35,149 nucleotides of DNA, from IMG/VR virus record IMGVR_UViG_3300022540_000681, positions 1 to 35,149 of that record. One strand, 5' to 3'. Both the position numbers and the translations under genes were made by a program. Origin of the DNA: a virus. This document shows positions 1 to 6,264 of this stretch, piece after piece. Numbering within the stretch: the stretch's first letter is position 1; every line of letters begins with the position of its first letter. Under the pieces are notes generated by a model that was not told the origin of the DNA, did no database searches, and saw nothing but the letters and a program-made list of their open reading frames with translations.

Positions 1-16
1 CGGTTACGGTGACGGT
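1..16. repeat. Left copy of terminal 16-bp direct repeat
   Basis: The first 16 bases, CGGTTACGGTGACGGT, are identical to the last 16 of the window (35134-35149), and again to 19-34. Overlapping the two ends restores a reading frame, so this reads as the overlap of a circular or circularly permuted assembly rather than a biological terminal repeat. Confidence 0.9.
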
Positions 17-37
17 TCCGGTTACGGTGACGGTTGA
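1..37 (+). CDS. C-terminal end of Gly/Tyr/Asp-tail small protein (junction-spanning)
   Basis: Reading from base 2 gives GYGDGSGYGDG, then TGA at 35-37 and TAA directly after. This is the missing C-terminus of the small ORF that starts at 35087 and runs off the right end. Closing the contig at the shared 16 bases keeps the frame and gives a 27-residue protein. Such Gly/Tyr/Asp runs are seen at the C-termini of small phage proteins; their function is not known to me. Confidence 0.65.
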   Translation, partial: GYGDGSGYGDG

Positions 38-46
38 TAACTAATA

Positions 47-75
47 ATACTATCCGGCTAACTACCGGATAGTAT
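47..75 (+). terminator. Perfect 11-bp inverted repeat, probable terminator or processing hairpin
   Basis: ATACTATCCGG at 47-57 pairs perfectly with CCGGATAGTAT at 65-75 around a 7-base loop. There is no clear U-run after it, so intrinsic termination would be weak; it could also be an mRNA stability hairpin or an operator. It separates the junction-spanning gene from the gene at 96. Confidence 0.5.
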
Positions 76-95
76 CTAATTAAGGAGAATGAACA

Positions 96-380
96 GTGGA
101 TAACTTAAGAGAGGATTATATAAAATCATTAGAAGGGTTTTTAATAAAAGTTGCTTTAAGATTTAATACTCTTCCAGACTTTACAGATCCTAAAAATGGT
201 AACGAACATTTGTTTAAAAAAATAGATGAAATAGAAAAACAGATAGATTCATACAAAGAAATATGTTCTGAATACATTCCATCAGATAAATTAGATGAGG
301 CAAACAAAGCTGTAATTTTGTTGATTAAAGGGGATGTAGAATCGATTGGAAGAGAACTTTTAAATAAAAAAGAGTCATAA
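96..380 (+). CDS. Hypothetical phage protein, 94 aa
   Basis: The function is not recognised. The protein is charged and probably mostly helical, with a Lys/Glu/Ile-rich middle and no membrane segment or clear motif. GTG at 96 is chosen because AGGAG lies 8 bases upstream; the ATG at 89 in another frame stops after four codons. The next gene has a nearly identical ribosome binding region (TAAGGAGAATGAA), so the two look co-transcribed in a small accessory cassette at 96-765. Confidence 0.65.
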   Translation: MDNLREDYIKSLEGFLIKVALRFNTLPDFTDPKNGNEHLFKKIDEIEKQIDSYKEICSEYIPSDKLDEANKAVILLIKGDVESIGRELLNKKES

Positions 381-404
381 CAACAATAATTAAGGAGAAT
401 GAAT

Positions 405-599
405 ATGAGAGTATTTTTAACAAGTGACACAAAAGAACATATGTGTGATAGTTGCACATTAAATGTACCAGAATGTAGCCCATATATTATTGATTTCGGG
501 AATGGTTTTGGTAATGATAATGTAATAAAATGCAGTGCTTATACTGGAAAATGCAGCGAAACAATCACAATTACAAATGAAATAGTTACAAAAGGTTGA
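405..599 (+). CDS. Small cysteine-rich protein, possible zinc binder, 64 aa
   Basis: It has CDSC near residues 14-17, a further Cys about eight residues on, and later KCSAYTGKC, five cysteines in all, as in a small zinc-binding or disulfide-linked fold. No family is recognised. The ATG at 399 overlaps the end of the AGGAG and cannot be served by it; ATG 405 has seven bases of spacing and is the better start. It sits between two other small genes with the same style of ribosome binding site. Confidence 0.6.
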   Translation: MRVFLTSDTKEHMCDSCTLNVPECSPYIIDFGNGFGNDNVIKCSAYTGKCSETITITNEIVTKG

Positions 600-627
600 T
601 TTAACAAACAATAAATAAGGAGAGTGT

Positions 628-765
628 ATGTCAGAACCAGATTTTAGTGATGCAGATTATGATCAATATGATCATGAAATGTCAGATAACAATGAATATG
701 ATGAGATGGTCAGAAAGATGGAATCAGATGATCCATTATCAATAGCAATAGCAGATTCAGAATAA
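628..765 (+). CDS. Highly acidic small protein, 45 aa
   Basis: It begins MSEPDFSDADYDQYDHEMSD and is dominated by Asp, Glu and Tyr with hardly any basic residues. TAAGGAGAG precedes the ATG, and an intrinsic terminator follows the stop by seven bases, so it is the last gene of the 96-765 cassette. Phages often carry small acidic proteins that mimic DNA or bind host proteins; that role is only a guess from composition. Confidence 0.6.
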   Translation: MSEPDFSDADYDQYDHEMSDNNEYDEMVRKMESDDPLSIAIADSE

Positions 766-772
766 CTTACTG

Positions 773-796
773 ATCCGGTGCAATGCCGGATTTTTT
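773..796 (+). terminator. Intrinsic terminator after the 96-765 cassette
   Basis: ATCCGG (773-778) pairs with CCGGAT (786-791) around a 7-base loop, followed at once by a run of six T (791-796). It separates the rightward cassette from the convergent nuclease gene that ends at 800. Confidence 0.85.
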
Positions 797-799
797 GGT

Positions 800-1270
800 C
801 TAAATAAATAACTGAAGCTGTTTATTTAAAAGTTTTTCCTTTAATCCTAATATCCTCATACAACCCAATTGAGCAAGTCTATATTTTTCTGAATTAGTCC
901 ATTTTCTATGACTCTTGTTCAATTGCGGCCCTCTTATTCTATCAATCCAATATCTATCATTTGCTCTGTATACAGAAATTAAACCCGCTCTTTCTGGTAT
1001 CTCAGTCAATGCAAAATCTTTCAACTTCTCAGGAACAGCAAACCATAAATATTTTATCATATCACTTTCATGCTTATGTAATTTCTCTTTATCCTTTTTA
1101 AGATCTGCTTTAGAAACTTTAATTTCAATTTCCGTAGCATATCCAGATTTAGACAATATAAGAATATCAGCTTCATGGTTAAAGAAAGACCAGGAGATAT
1201 TTGGGACAATTATATTCTGTCTTATATCGAAGTACTTCATAATAGCTATTTCCATTTCAATTGTTTTCAT
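800..1270 (-). CDS. PD-(D/E)XK nuclease-like protein (MmcB-type), 156 aa
   Basis: Probably a DNA-repair or accessory endonuclease. The nuclease core is visible: E33 and D35 in HEADILIL, then E47-I-E49-I-K51 in YATEIEIKVSK, the E-x-K strand with a following basic helix. This arrangement resembles the MmcB-type proteins of the PD-(D/E)XK superfamily; the rest of the protein is not diagnostic. It is a lone leftward gene among rightward ones, with GGGGAG before its ATG and its own likely promoter at 1294-1321, as expected of an independently acquired module. The exact substrate is unknown. Confidence 0.6.
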   Translation of the reverse strand: MKTIEMEIAIMKYFDIRQNIIVPNISWSFFNHEADILILSKSGYATEIEIKVSKADLKKDKEKLHKHESDMIKYLWFAVPEKLKDFALTEIPERAGLISVYRANDRYWIDRIRGPQLNKSHRKWTNSEKYRLAQLGCMRILGLKEKLLNKQLQLFI

Positions 1271-1293
1271 ATTCTCCCCTTTATAATAAACCT

Positions 1294-1321
1294 ATTATAA
1301 CCCCGTTTGTCATATACCCAA
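1294..1321 (-). promoter_or_regulatory. Promoter for the leftward nuclease gene
   Basis: On the minus strand, TATAAT (1294-1299) lies 16 bases after TTGGGT (1316-1321). The -10 is perfect and the -35 weak. The gene's ATG is about 24 bases downstream behind GGGGAG. Confidence 0.45.
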
Positions 1322-1516
1322 CGAGCAACTTAATACATAAGCCAGTATCAGTTATCCTATTTCCATCTGCCCCAACGGATGGATAGGCGGCTGATTGTTA
1401 TTATCAACCCTGCAGTTTTTATGTCTAATGATTGACTGCTTTCATCATGACTAAATATCCAACAAATTAAAGGCTTCTGGCTTTACGGTTACCTGTTATT
1501 CTGAGTACGTCAGACT

Positions 1517-1545
1517 CTTACAAGACACGATATTGTCTCTATAAT
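1517..1545 (+). promoter_or_regulatory. Promoter for rightward early operon
   Basis: CTTACA (1517-1522), a 17-base spacer and a perfect TATAAT (1540-1545). It would give a leader of about 200 bases before the gene at 1752. Confidence 0.5.
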
Positions 1546-1691
1546 GTCCTCTACTAGTGTTTTTACTATGAATTATTATGTGATGTATGTGTTTATATGT
1601 GTGTTTTGTGTGAAGATATATCCCCTCCATCCCTATAACCCAATTGTCAATAACAGATATATAACAAATAAATAATAATAAGTAACAAAGA

Positions 1692-1719
1692 TTGATAAAA
1701 GAGTTGCATAAAATAACAT
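1692..1719 (+). promoter_or_regulatory. Second promoter close to the early operon
   Basis: TTGATA (1692-1697), a 16-base spacer and TAACAT (1714-1719), about 33 bases before the ATG at 1752. Both boxes are reasonable matches to sigma70 consensus. Confidence 0.4.
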
Positions 1720-1751
1720 GAAGTGTTAAACTGTCTTCAGGTGGTAAGAAA

Positions 1752-1913
1752 ATGACAATAATCAAAGAAATAAGAGAAAATAGAAATAATAATGAATCGG
1801 CTATACAGGCGGGAGTTTATAAGGAAGATGACGGTTCTTATTCGTGGATTACTTATACAAAATCAGGGAATTGCAAAAAACTTGCAACTGCAATGAAAAG
1901 GATAGGTTCATGA
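1752..1913 (+). CDS. Small hypothetical protein, 53 aa
   Basis: First gene of the early rightward operon; AGGTGG precedes the ATG. The second half (YKEDDGSYSWITYTKSGNCK, then a Lys-rich helix) looks like a compact strand-strand-helix, a pattern I have seen in short phage proteins of unknown function. Its TGA overlaps the next ATG in an ATGA, so the two are translationally coupled. Confidence 0.65.
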   Translation: MTIIKEIRENRNNNESAIQAGVYKEDDGSYSWITYTKSGNCKKLATAMKRIGS

Positions 1914-2125
1914 ATTTCAATGAAGCACTTTTGATAAGGGATTGTATAAACTATTGGTTGGAAGAACCAGGCTATGAATTAGAACAGTACGAAATTGATA
2001 ATGCAAAACCAATCTTGGGAAAATACGAGAATATAGTTGAAGAACATATTAATATGGCTGGAGCTATGGATATTTTATTTGGAATCAGTAAACCATCCCC
2101 TACGGGGGGAATAAATAAACAATAA
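1910..2125 (+). CDS. Hypothetical phage protein, 71 aa
   Basis: Begins MNFNEALLIRDCINYWLE and is acidic and helical with no recognised family. ATG 1910 is preferred over the in-frame ATG 1844, because 1844 lies inside the preceding gene and has no ribosome binding site, while 1910 follows AAAGGATAGG and forms the ATGA overlap. Confidence 0.6.
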   Translation: MNFNEALLIRDCINYWLEEPGYELEQYEIDNAKPILGKYENIVEEHINMAGAMDILFGISKPSPTGGINKQ

Positions 2126-2134
2126 GGTGGTGCT

Positions 2135-2254
2135 ATGTTTGGATACATAATCAAGCTCAATAAAGAGATAACATCTTTTTACACAAAACGGTTCTGGTAT
2201 GATCGGGTTGTCAGAAATGGCAAGGAAACTATTTTCTTGAAAAAAGTGAAGTAA
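2135..2254 (+). CDS. Small basic protein, 39 aa
   Basis: Starts MFGYIIKLNKEITSFYTKRF after AAGGTGG, ten bases from the previous stop. It is Lys/Arg/aromatic-rich and ends in KKVK. No family is recognised. A GC-rich hairpin lies seven bases after its stop. Confidence 0.55.
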   Translation: MFGYIIKLNKEITSFYTKRFWYDRVVRNGKETIFLKKVK

Positions 2255-2260
2255 AAAAAT

Positions 2261-2279
2261 CCCCGGCGGTGAACCGGGG
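2261..2279 (-). terminator. GC hairpin oriented as a minus-strand terminator
   Basis: CCCCGG (2261-2266) pairs with CCGGGG (2274-2279). On the plus strand no T-run follows. On the minus strand the hairpin is followed by a run of seven T, so it would stop leftward transcription, although no leftward gene lies to its right nearby. It may protect the early operon from antisense transcripts, or simply be an mRNA hairpin. Confidence 0.45.
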
Positions 2280-2352
2280 CTGTGAGACATTGCGTCCCAC
2301 GGTGGTAAAGTTAAATACTATACTGAGATGATAATAAAAGCAAGGTGGTACT

Positions 2353-2982
2353 ATGAAAGAATTGATTGCAATACAAAACGGATTGAAAGCACCGAAAGGG
2401 CAGAAAAACACATTCGGGAACTATAATTATAGATCCTGCGAAGACATTCTTGAGGCAGTAAAGCCGTTATGCAAAGAACATAATTGCTTACTGACAATCT
2501 CTGATGAAATGATAATGTTAGGAGACCGATTTTATATCAAAGCTACAGCAACTATCGAGTGTGGCGACATAGCACGTCAATCAAATGCGTATGCAAGAGA
2601 ATCGGAAAGCAAGAAGGGTATGGATTCGGCGCAAATAACCGGCTCAGCTTCTAGCTATGCCCGCAAATACGCTCTAAATGGACTTTTTTGTATAGATGAC
2701 ACCAAAGACGCTGACGCTATGGATAATACAGCACAGCACGCAGAGAAGACAAAGAAGCAACCATTTAATGAATATAAGAAAGCTGATAATAAAATAATGA
2801 CATCATTCCAGAAATCAACTCTAAAAGATCAGATTGTAACCCTTGAAAAGATAGGTTCGGGATCATGTCAGAAAGCTATTACAGGAATTGACGAATTATT
2901 AGGCCATGAAATTGTTACTTTTGAAAGTGCATCACACCTTATTAATCGGGTAAAAAAGACGATAGAAAAGGAACAGGGATAA
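2353..2982 (+). CDS. erf: ERF-family single-strand annealing protein
   Basis: Single-strand DNA annealing protein for phage recombination and genome circularisation, acting with host or phage nucleases. The ERF core is clear: an N-terminal segment with FGNYNYRSCEDIL (residues 21-33), a beta-rich middle, and the hallmark GSASSYARKYALNGLF (97-112) followed by acidic IDDTKDAD. The C-terminal third is Lys-rich and variable, as usual in the family. The length of 209 aa fits. AAGGTGG precedes the ATG. An HNH nuclease and a replication protein follow in the same operon, the usual recombination-replication setting. Confidence 0.88.
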   Translation: MKELIAIQNGLKAPKGQKNTFGNYNYRSCEDILEAVKPLCKEHNCLLTISDEMIMLGDRFYIKATATIECGDIARQSNAYARESESKKGMDSAQITGSASSYARKYALNGLFCIDDTKDADAMDNTAQHAEKTKKQPFNEYKKADNKIMTSFQKSTLKDQIVTLEKIGSGSCQKAITGIDELLGHEIVTFESASHLINRVKKTIEKEQG

Positions 2983-3141
2983 ATGAGTACAGATTACAGA
3001 TTAGAATTAGTTGAATTATCTGATTATTTCCATAATGCAGAAAGGAAACATATTATTAATATTCTTGGAAGTGGAACAGATGAAGAAATAGAAAGTTTAG
3101 TATATGAATGTAATGCTAAATTAGATGGGAGATCAAAATGA
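2983..3141 (+). CDS. Small acidic hypothetical protein, 52 aa
   Basis: It starts directly after the erf stop codon, and its TGA overlaps the next ATG (ATGA). Glu, Leu and Ile-rich, probably a helical hairpin. The ribosome binding site is AGGGAT inside the end of erf. Function unknown; coupling suggests an accessory role in the recombination block. Confidence 0.6.
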   Translation: MSTDYRLELVELSDYFHNAERKHIINILGSGTDEEIESLVYECNAKLDGRSK

Positions 3142-3368
3142 AATTACCAGATGAAGATAACCCCCGGATCCAGAAAATATTAAATAGCGATGTAACACTT
3201 GAACGGAAATCATATCAAATAGAGGCAATCTATAAATCAAAGATCCCTTACAACAGGAATAGGCAAGGGAGGCAGGAAGAGCCTCTATTAAATCACCATC
3301 AAATAAGAATGGAATTGGAAAAGAGAGGTGATAATTTAACGCCTATAGATATAGATATAGAGCTATGA
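3138..3368 (+). CDS. Hypothetical protein, 76 aa
   Basis: A charged protein rich in Arg, Asn and Gln in the middle (RNRQGRQEEPLLNHHQIRME), which could contact nucleic acid. No recognised family. Overlaps both neighbours by four bases. Its 3' end contains three tandem ATAGAT-like hexamers (about 3344-3360), giving the acidic DIDIEL tail. Confidence 0.55.
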   Translation: MKLPDEDNPRIQKILNSDVTLERKSYQIEAIYKSKIPYNRNRQGRQEEPLLNHHQIRMELEKRGDNLTPIDIDIEL

Positions 3369-3862
3369 AAGCAATCTGTATCGGATTTATAGACGGACAT
3401 TATCAATTTAAATTTGATGGTGAAACGCCGGAAGTTGGGCATAAATATCAGCTTGAATCGTTGCATGATGGAACTGCAGCACAAAATGCTCTATTCCATT
3501 CATTGGTACAATGTTACTACAAATCAGGGCAACACAATGATGATAAAATTGATATGTATACATTCCGGGAGCGTATAAAAAAGAATCTTGGGTGTGGTTT
3601 TGAGTCGTACATTTATATTGAGTCAAACGACGGTGTTCCAAAAATAAAACATGCCAGAAAAATAGAAGATATCCCGGATTATATAAGATCTGACAAGCGG
3701 TATAAAGACAAAATACTTGGAAAGCTCAAGCCATGGAGTTCATATTCTAAGAGCCAGAGAAGAAAAACAATTGATAATCTTATTTCTGAGATGTTGCAAG
3801 TTGAAGTAAAATCACCTGAATTCCAAACCATATTAAAAGGAATAAATTATGAACTTTTATGA
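3365..3862 (+). CDS. Conserved-looking phage recombination-block protein, 165 aa
   Basis: Not assigned to a family. The N-terminus forms beta strands (MKAICIGFIDGHYQFKFDGE). The middle has FHSLVQCYYKSG and a basic segment, and the C-terminus is WSSYSKSQRRKTIDNLISEM, an Arg/Lys-rich helix. Position between an ssDNA annealing protein and an HNH nuclease, with overlaps on both sides, suggests a DNA transaction role, perhaps of the NinB or Orf type. That is inference from context only. Confidence 0.55.
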   Translation: MKAICIGFIDGHYQFKFDGETPEVGHKYQLESLHDGTAAQNALFHSLVQCYYKSGQHNDDKIDMYTFRERIKKNLGCGFESYIYIESNDGVPKIKHARKIEDIPDYIRSDKRYKDKILGKLKPWSSYSKSQRRKTIDNLISEMLQVEVKSPEFQTILKGINYELL

Positions 3863-4166
3863 ACAAGAAAATATACAGGAAATGAAAGCAAGAAAGCTTT
3901 CAGAGCAAAACGGCCGGTGTGCCGGATGTGGCGAATTATTTAAAGTATCCGATAAAATAGAGCTTGCCCACAAAATACCTCAAAGGCGCTGGACAATAAA
4001 GAAATATGGAAAAGAAATTATCCACCACGAACTTAATATGGAGCTCACACACAGCGGAGATTGTAATAGTGCTGTACAAATGTCTCCAAACAAAACTGAG
4101 CTTATAGAGGCTCATGTAGAAGCAATCAGACAAGAAATAACACAGCAAATATTAGATAGGAGATAA
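3849..4166 (+). CDS. HNH endonuclease, 105 aa
   Basis: A small HNH nuclease. CAGC at residues 24-27 forms one zinc knuckle half. LAHKIPQRRW supplies the catalytic-type His (H41). HHELNM, H68 and DCNSAV (71-76) complete the HNH and second metal site. The length is typical for phage HNH proteins of replication blocks. The start overlaps the preceding gene by 14 bases. Unlike the HNH gene at 13829 it uses a normal operon position, so it looks like a resident nuclease rather than a homing insertion. Specificity is unknown. Confidence 0.75.
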   Translation: MNFYEQENIQEMKARKLSEQNGRCAGCGELFKVSDKIELAHKIPQRRWTIKKYGKEIIHHELNMELTHSGDCNSAVQMSPNKTELIEAHVEAIRQEITQQILDRR

Positions 4167-4169
4167 AGA

Positions 4170-4490
4170 ATGCTGAAAAAACAAAATATTTATATGTCCC
4201 CTTCTCCACGATTTACAGCAAGGATCAATTTTATGGGGGAATTTATCGGGCTTGAATCCGGGCAAGCAGAGATTTATGAAAATGGTGATACTCTTTTCTA
4301 TTCCCAGTCAAACATATTACCAGCAGAAAAAGGGTTTAAGAGGTTGGGGTCTCGGAAAGTGTATTCCCCAGAGCATCGGAGCTGTGTCGGGATTCCTGGG
4401 GAATGGTACAAAGAGCATTACAAAGGGATAAATCAAGTAAGGGTTTACTATACTAAAATCGGTTTGTTTGTTAAGCCGTATAAGGATTGA
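4170..4490 (+). CDS. Hypothetical protein, 106 aa
   Basis: AGGAGATAAAGA precedes the ATG. Beta-rich and basic (RFTARINFMGEFIGLESG, then GIPGEWYKEHYKGINQVRVYY), with no membrane segment. Possibly a small OB- or SH3-like fold, but no family is recognised. The stop is one base from the next start. Confidence 0.5.
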   Translation: MLKKQNIYMSPSPRFTARINFMGEFIGLESGQAEIYENGDTLFYSQSNILPAEKGFKRLGSRKVYSPEHRSCVGIPGEWYKEHYKGINQVRVYYTKIGLFVKPYKD

Positions 4491-4491
4491 T

Positions 4492-5043
4492 ATGGAAAAG
4501 AGCAGAAGAGAAGATCTCAAGAGAATAATTGTTGAAAACCTTAAAGGTAATTACTATTGTGATAGAGTCTGGAGTGCTTGGTCTTATGGTACTATGACTG
4601 AAGATGATTTTTCCCCTTCAGAAGAAAGTGATTCAATAGATGATTTTGCAGATGATATATTAACCCTTTTTGAACCGAAATTAGAAATATCCGATATAAA
4701 AGTAATCCTTCGTTATCTAAACGATGCAAAGCGTAAAATGACCGGGAATCAATCACTGACAGGCTACAGAGAGACGACAGCAGTTAAAAGGATGATCAAT
4801 GCCCGACTGAAAGAAAAGTTCTCTGTAGAGGATTTTAAGAAGGTCATTGATCATAAAGCTATTATATGGAAAGGGTCAAAAATGGCTGAATATCTTAGAC
4901 CGTCTACATTATTCTCTGCAACACATTTCTCTGAATATCTATGTGAATCAGAATCATATATTAAGCCTTCAGAATCAAAACCAAATCAAGAAAAAGATAA
5001 ACGGTCCTCTTTTGATAGATTACAGGAGAAATACGGCAGATGA
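4492..5043 (+). CDS. Phage replication protein with Phg_2220-type C-terminal domain
   Basis: Probable replication initiation or helicase-loading factor. Residues from about 60 match the conserved phage C-terminal domain (TIGR02220/PF09524 type): ILRYLNDAKRK, then RMINARLKEKFSVEDFKKVI, KAIIWKGSKMAEYLRPSTLF, and SEYLCE. In relatives this domain follows a winged-helix DNA-binding N-terminus; here the N-terminus is short and acidic, so the DNA-binding half may be reduced. ATG 4492 has AAGGA upstream and is chosen over the in-frame TTG at 4468, which lies inside the previous gene. The 3' end overlaps the zinc-finger protein by four bases. Confidence 0.75.
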   Translation: MEKSRREDLKRIIVENLKGNYYCDRVWSAWSYGTMTEDDFSPSEESDSIDDFADDILTLFEPKLEISDIKVILRYLNDAKRKMTGNQSLTGYRETTAVKRMINARLKEKFSVEDFKKVIDHKAIIWKGSKMAEYLRPSTLFSATHFSEYLCESESYIKPSESKPNQEKDKRSSFDRLQEKYGR

Positions 5044-5723
5044 TGACAAAAGAGATTTTTATATCTGATATGGTATCTACATATAAATCAAAAGATGAAG
5101 ATGTGAATAGTGCTTTTTATGCTCAAATAAGCACCTTTGCCGGGAAATGTAAAGAGCCAAACCTTTCTGATGTATATGACCATATTGTAAGAAAGCATAA
5201 GTTCAATACTCCTTTTAAATTATATCTGGCTTATGATTTTGCAGAAAAAAATAACTTTATGATTGAGGTGGAAAAGAAGAATAAAAAACGTGCTCCGGTA
5301 TGGCTTAAATGTGATAAATGCGGATCCTGTTACTCAAAATTGGGACGGGCATGTCCAGAATGCGGGAATCTTATTTCATCTATCCAAACAGATGAAATCC
5401 TTCCAGATAATTATATTGATGTAAAAGAGGATTGTTTATATTGCACAATATACGGTGATATTAAAAAAAATGGGGATTGGATGACTGCAATTAATTGCGA
5501 GCAGTATGGGAAAAAACAAGACCAATCATGTGGATTTTGCCAGTGTAAAGAATGCTGCAGACAAATGATGATGTATCGGGCAGATCCACAAGGAACAACG
5601 CAAAAATATAAATCAGGGGAGCTGGCTCAACCCTGGTTAACATTTGTTAAGCCTTTAAACGAAACAGTCAAAGAAATGGTTGATAAGATGAAAAAAGGCG
5701 TGAATGTAAATAACACAATGTGA
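5040..5723 (+). CDS. Zinc-finger protein of the replication block, 227 aa
   Basis: The N-terminal 75 residues are helical (ending FKLYLAYDFAEKNNFMIEVE). A four-Cys zinc ribbon follows (KCDKCG about 90-95, RACPECGN about 107-114), then a second Cys cluster (DCLYC, then CGFCQCKECC). This could be a helicase-loader-like or primase-related protein: phage replication proteins often sit directly after Phg_2220-type genes. No catalytic motif is visible. Tandem ATGATG lets initiation occur at 5040 or 5043. Confidence 0.55.
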   Translation: MMTKEIFISDMVSTYKSKDEDVNSAFYAQISTFAGKCKEPNLSDVYDHIVRKHKFNTPFKLYLAYDFAEKNNFMIEVEKKNKKRAPVWLKCDKCGSCYSKLGRACPECGNLISSIQTDEILPDNYIDVKEDCLYCTIYGDIKKNGDWMTAINCEQYGKKQDQSCGFCQCKECCRQMMMYRADPQGTTQKYKSGELAQPWLTFVKPLNETVKEMVDKMKKGVNVNNTM

Positions 5724-5729
5724 TATAAT
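5710..5729 (+). promoter_or_regulatory. Internal extended -10 promoter with ATAACACA motif
   Basis: TGATATAAT supplies an extended -10 (TATAAT at 5724-5729) with no good -35. ATAACACA at 5710-5717 ends six bases before it, the same spacing as at 15929. It would drive the small gene at 5748. Confidence 0.5.
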
Positions 5730-5747
5730 AGAGATAGGTGGTAAAAA

Positions 5748-5906
5748 ATGATAGATAATCAAAAAGAACAAAAAAAATTCGAATCGTTCTGTAAAAGGAA
5801 TGATCTCAACTATGATTTCTCATTTCTTGCCGGAAAAGGGACATATTACCGGAGCTCTGAAACAAACAAAGCTTTTTGTATTTTTAAATGGGCACAGAGT
5901 AAATAA
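5748..5906 (+). CDS. Small hypothetical protein, 52 aa
   Basis: AGGTGG precedes the ATG. The protein (KKFESFCKRNDLNYDFSF, then an aromatic-rich segment and FKWAQSK) resembles short phage proteins with an F-x-x-W-C-x-R / F-K-W-A pattern of unknown function. It is preceded by its own extended -10 promoter and followed by a short AATCC-TGTATA-GGATT hairpin. Confidence 0.6.
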   Translation: MIDNQKEQKKFESFCKRNDLNYDFSFLAGKGTYYRSSETNKAFCIFKWAQSK

Positions 5907-5941
5907 TCCTGTATAGGATTAATATATTATGGAGGTGGCGA

Positions 5942-6208
5942 ATGCAGTCAGAATATTTTATTAAAGGCGAAGTAATTAAAGTTGCAACAATGGCAGCAAA
6001 GGGCGGGACTATGAGGATAACATTTGATGTCCCTCTTATTGATAAAACCGCAACCCTTGCAATGGCACAGAACAAGACGGTGGCTTTGAATATAAGTTTT
6101 GCACAGCATAAAATTGATGAAGCAGCCGGACAGATGGGACTTTTTGATGAAGCCGAAAGAGAAGGCGAACAAGAGGAGGAAGGAAAACAGTTTTTTGGTA
6201 CTAATTAA
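5942..6208 (+). CDS. Hypothetical protein with acidic tail, 88 aa
   Basis: The first 60 residues look like a small beta barrel (EYFIKGEVIKVATMAAKGGT, then strands through ALNISFAQ). The C-terminal 30 are Glu-rich with GLFDEAERE, ending QFFGTN. An acidic tail after a small OB-like body recalls ssDNA-binding proteins, but the body is too short and has no diagnostic motif, so this is a weak suggestion. GGAGGTGG lies just before the ATG. Confidence 0.55.
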   Translation: MQSEYFIKGEVIKVATMAAKGGTMRITFDVPLIDKTATLAMAQNKTVALNISFAQHKIDEAAGQMGLFDEAEREGEQEEEGKQFFGTN

Positions 6209-6215
6209 AACAATC

Positions 6216-6255
6216 ACTGCCAGCCTTTAGGGATGCAATCAAATGCACTGGCAGT
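6216..6255 (+). repeat. 8-bp inverted repeat downstream of the acidic-tail gene
   Basis: ACTGCCAG (6216-6223) is the reverse complement of CTGGCAGT (6248-6255). No T-run follows. It lies between the stop at 6208 and the small ORF at 6265. Confidence 0.4.
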
Positions 6256-6264
6256 ATAGCCCGC

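Larger units (their letters stand above)
1322..1751. other. Intergenic region without a convincing gene; leader of the early operon
   Basis: I see no supported coding sequence here. The left half contains short inverted repeats, such as TCTGA-GTACG-TCAGA near 1500 and AGACA-CGATAT-TGTCT near 1523. The right half is very AT-rich with T/G-rich stretches (about 1550-1615) and A/T-rich stretches (about 1650-1720). Two rightward promoters lie inside it. An origin of replication is possible but not shown; no iteron array was seen. Confidence 0.4.

Noticed and set aside
1271-1751. CRISPR array or iteron-type origin in the longest spacer
   Set aside because: No regularly spaced repeats were found; only short isolated inverted repeats.
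1496-1765. Minus-strand ORF in the 1.3-1.75 kb spacer
   Set aside because: No ribosome binding site, His/Ile/Thr-rich composition from AT-rich DNA, and it runs through the rightward promoters and start of the gene at 1752.
3340-3362. Tandem ATAGAT repeat as a regulatory iteron
   Set aside because: Only about three units, inside a coding region and explained by the DIDIEL tail.
4468-4491. TTG start for the Phg_2220-type replication protein
   Set aside because: Lies in the preceding gene without a ribosome binding site; ATG 4492 follows AAGGA.
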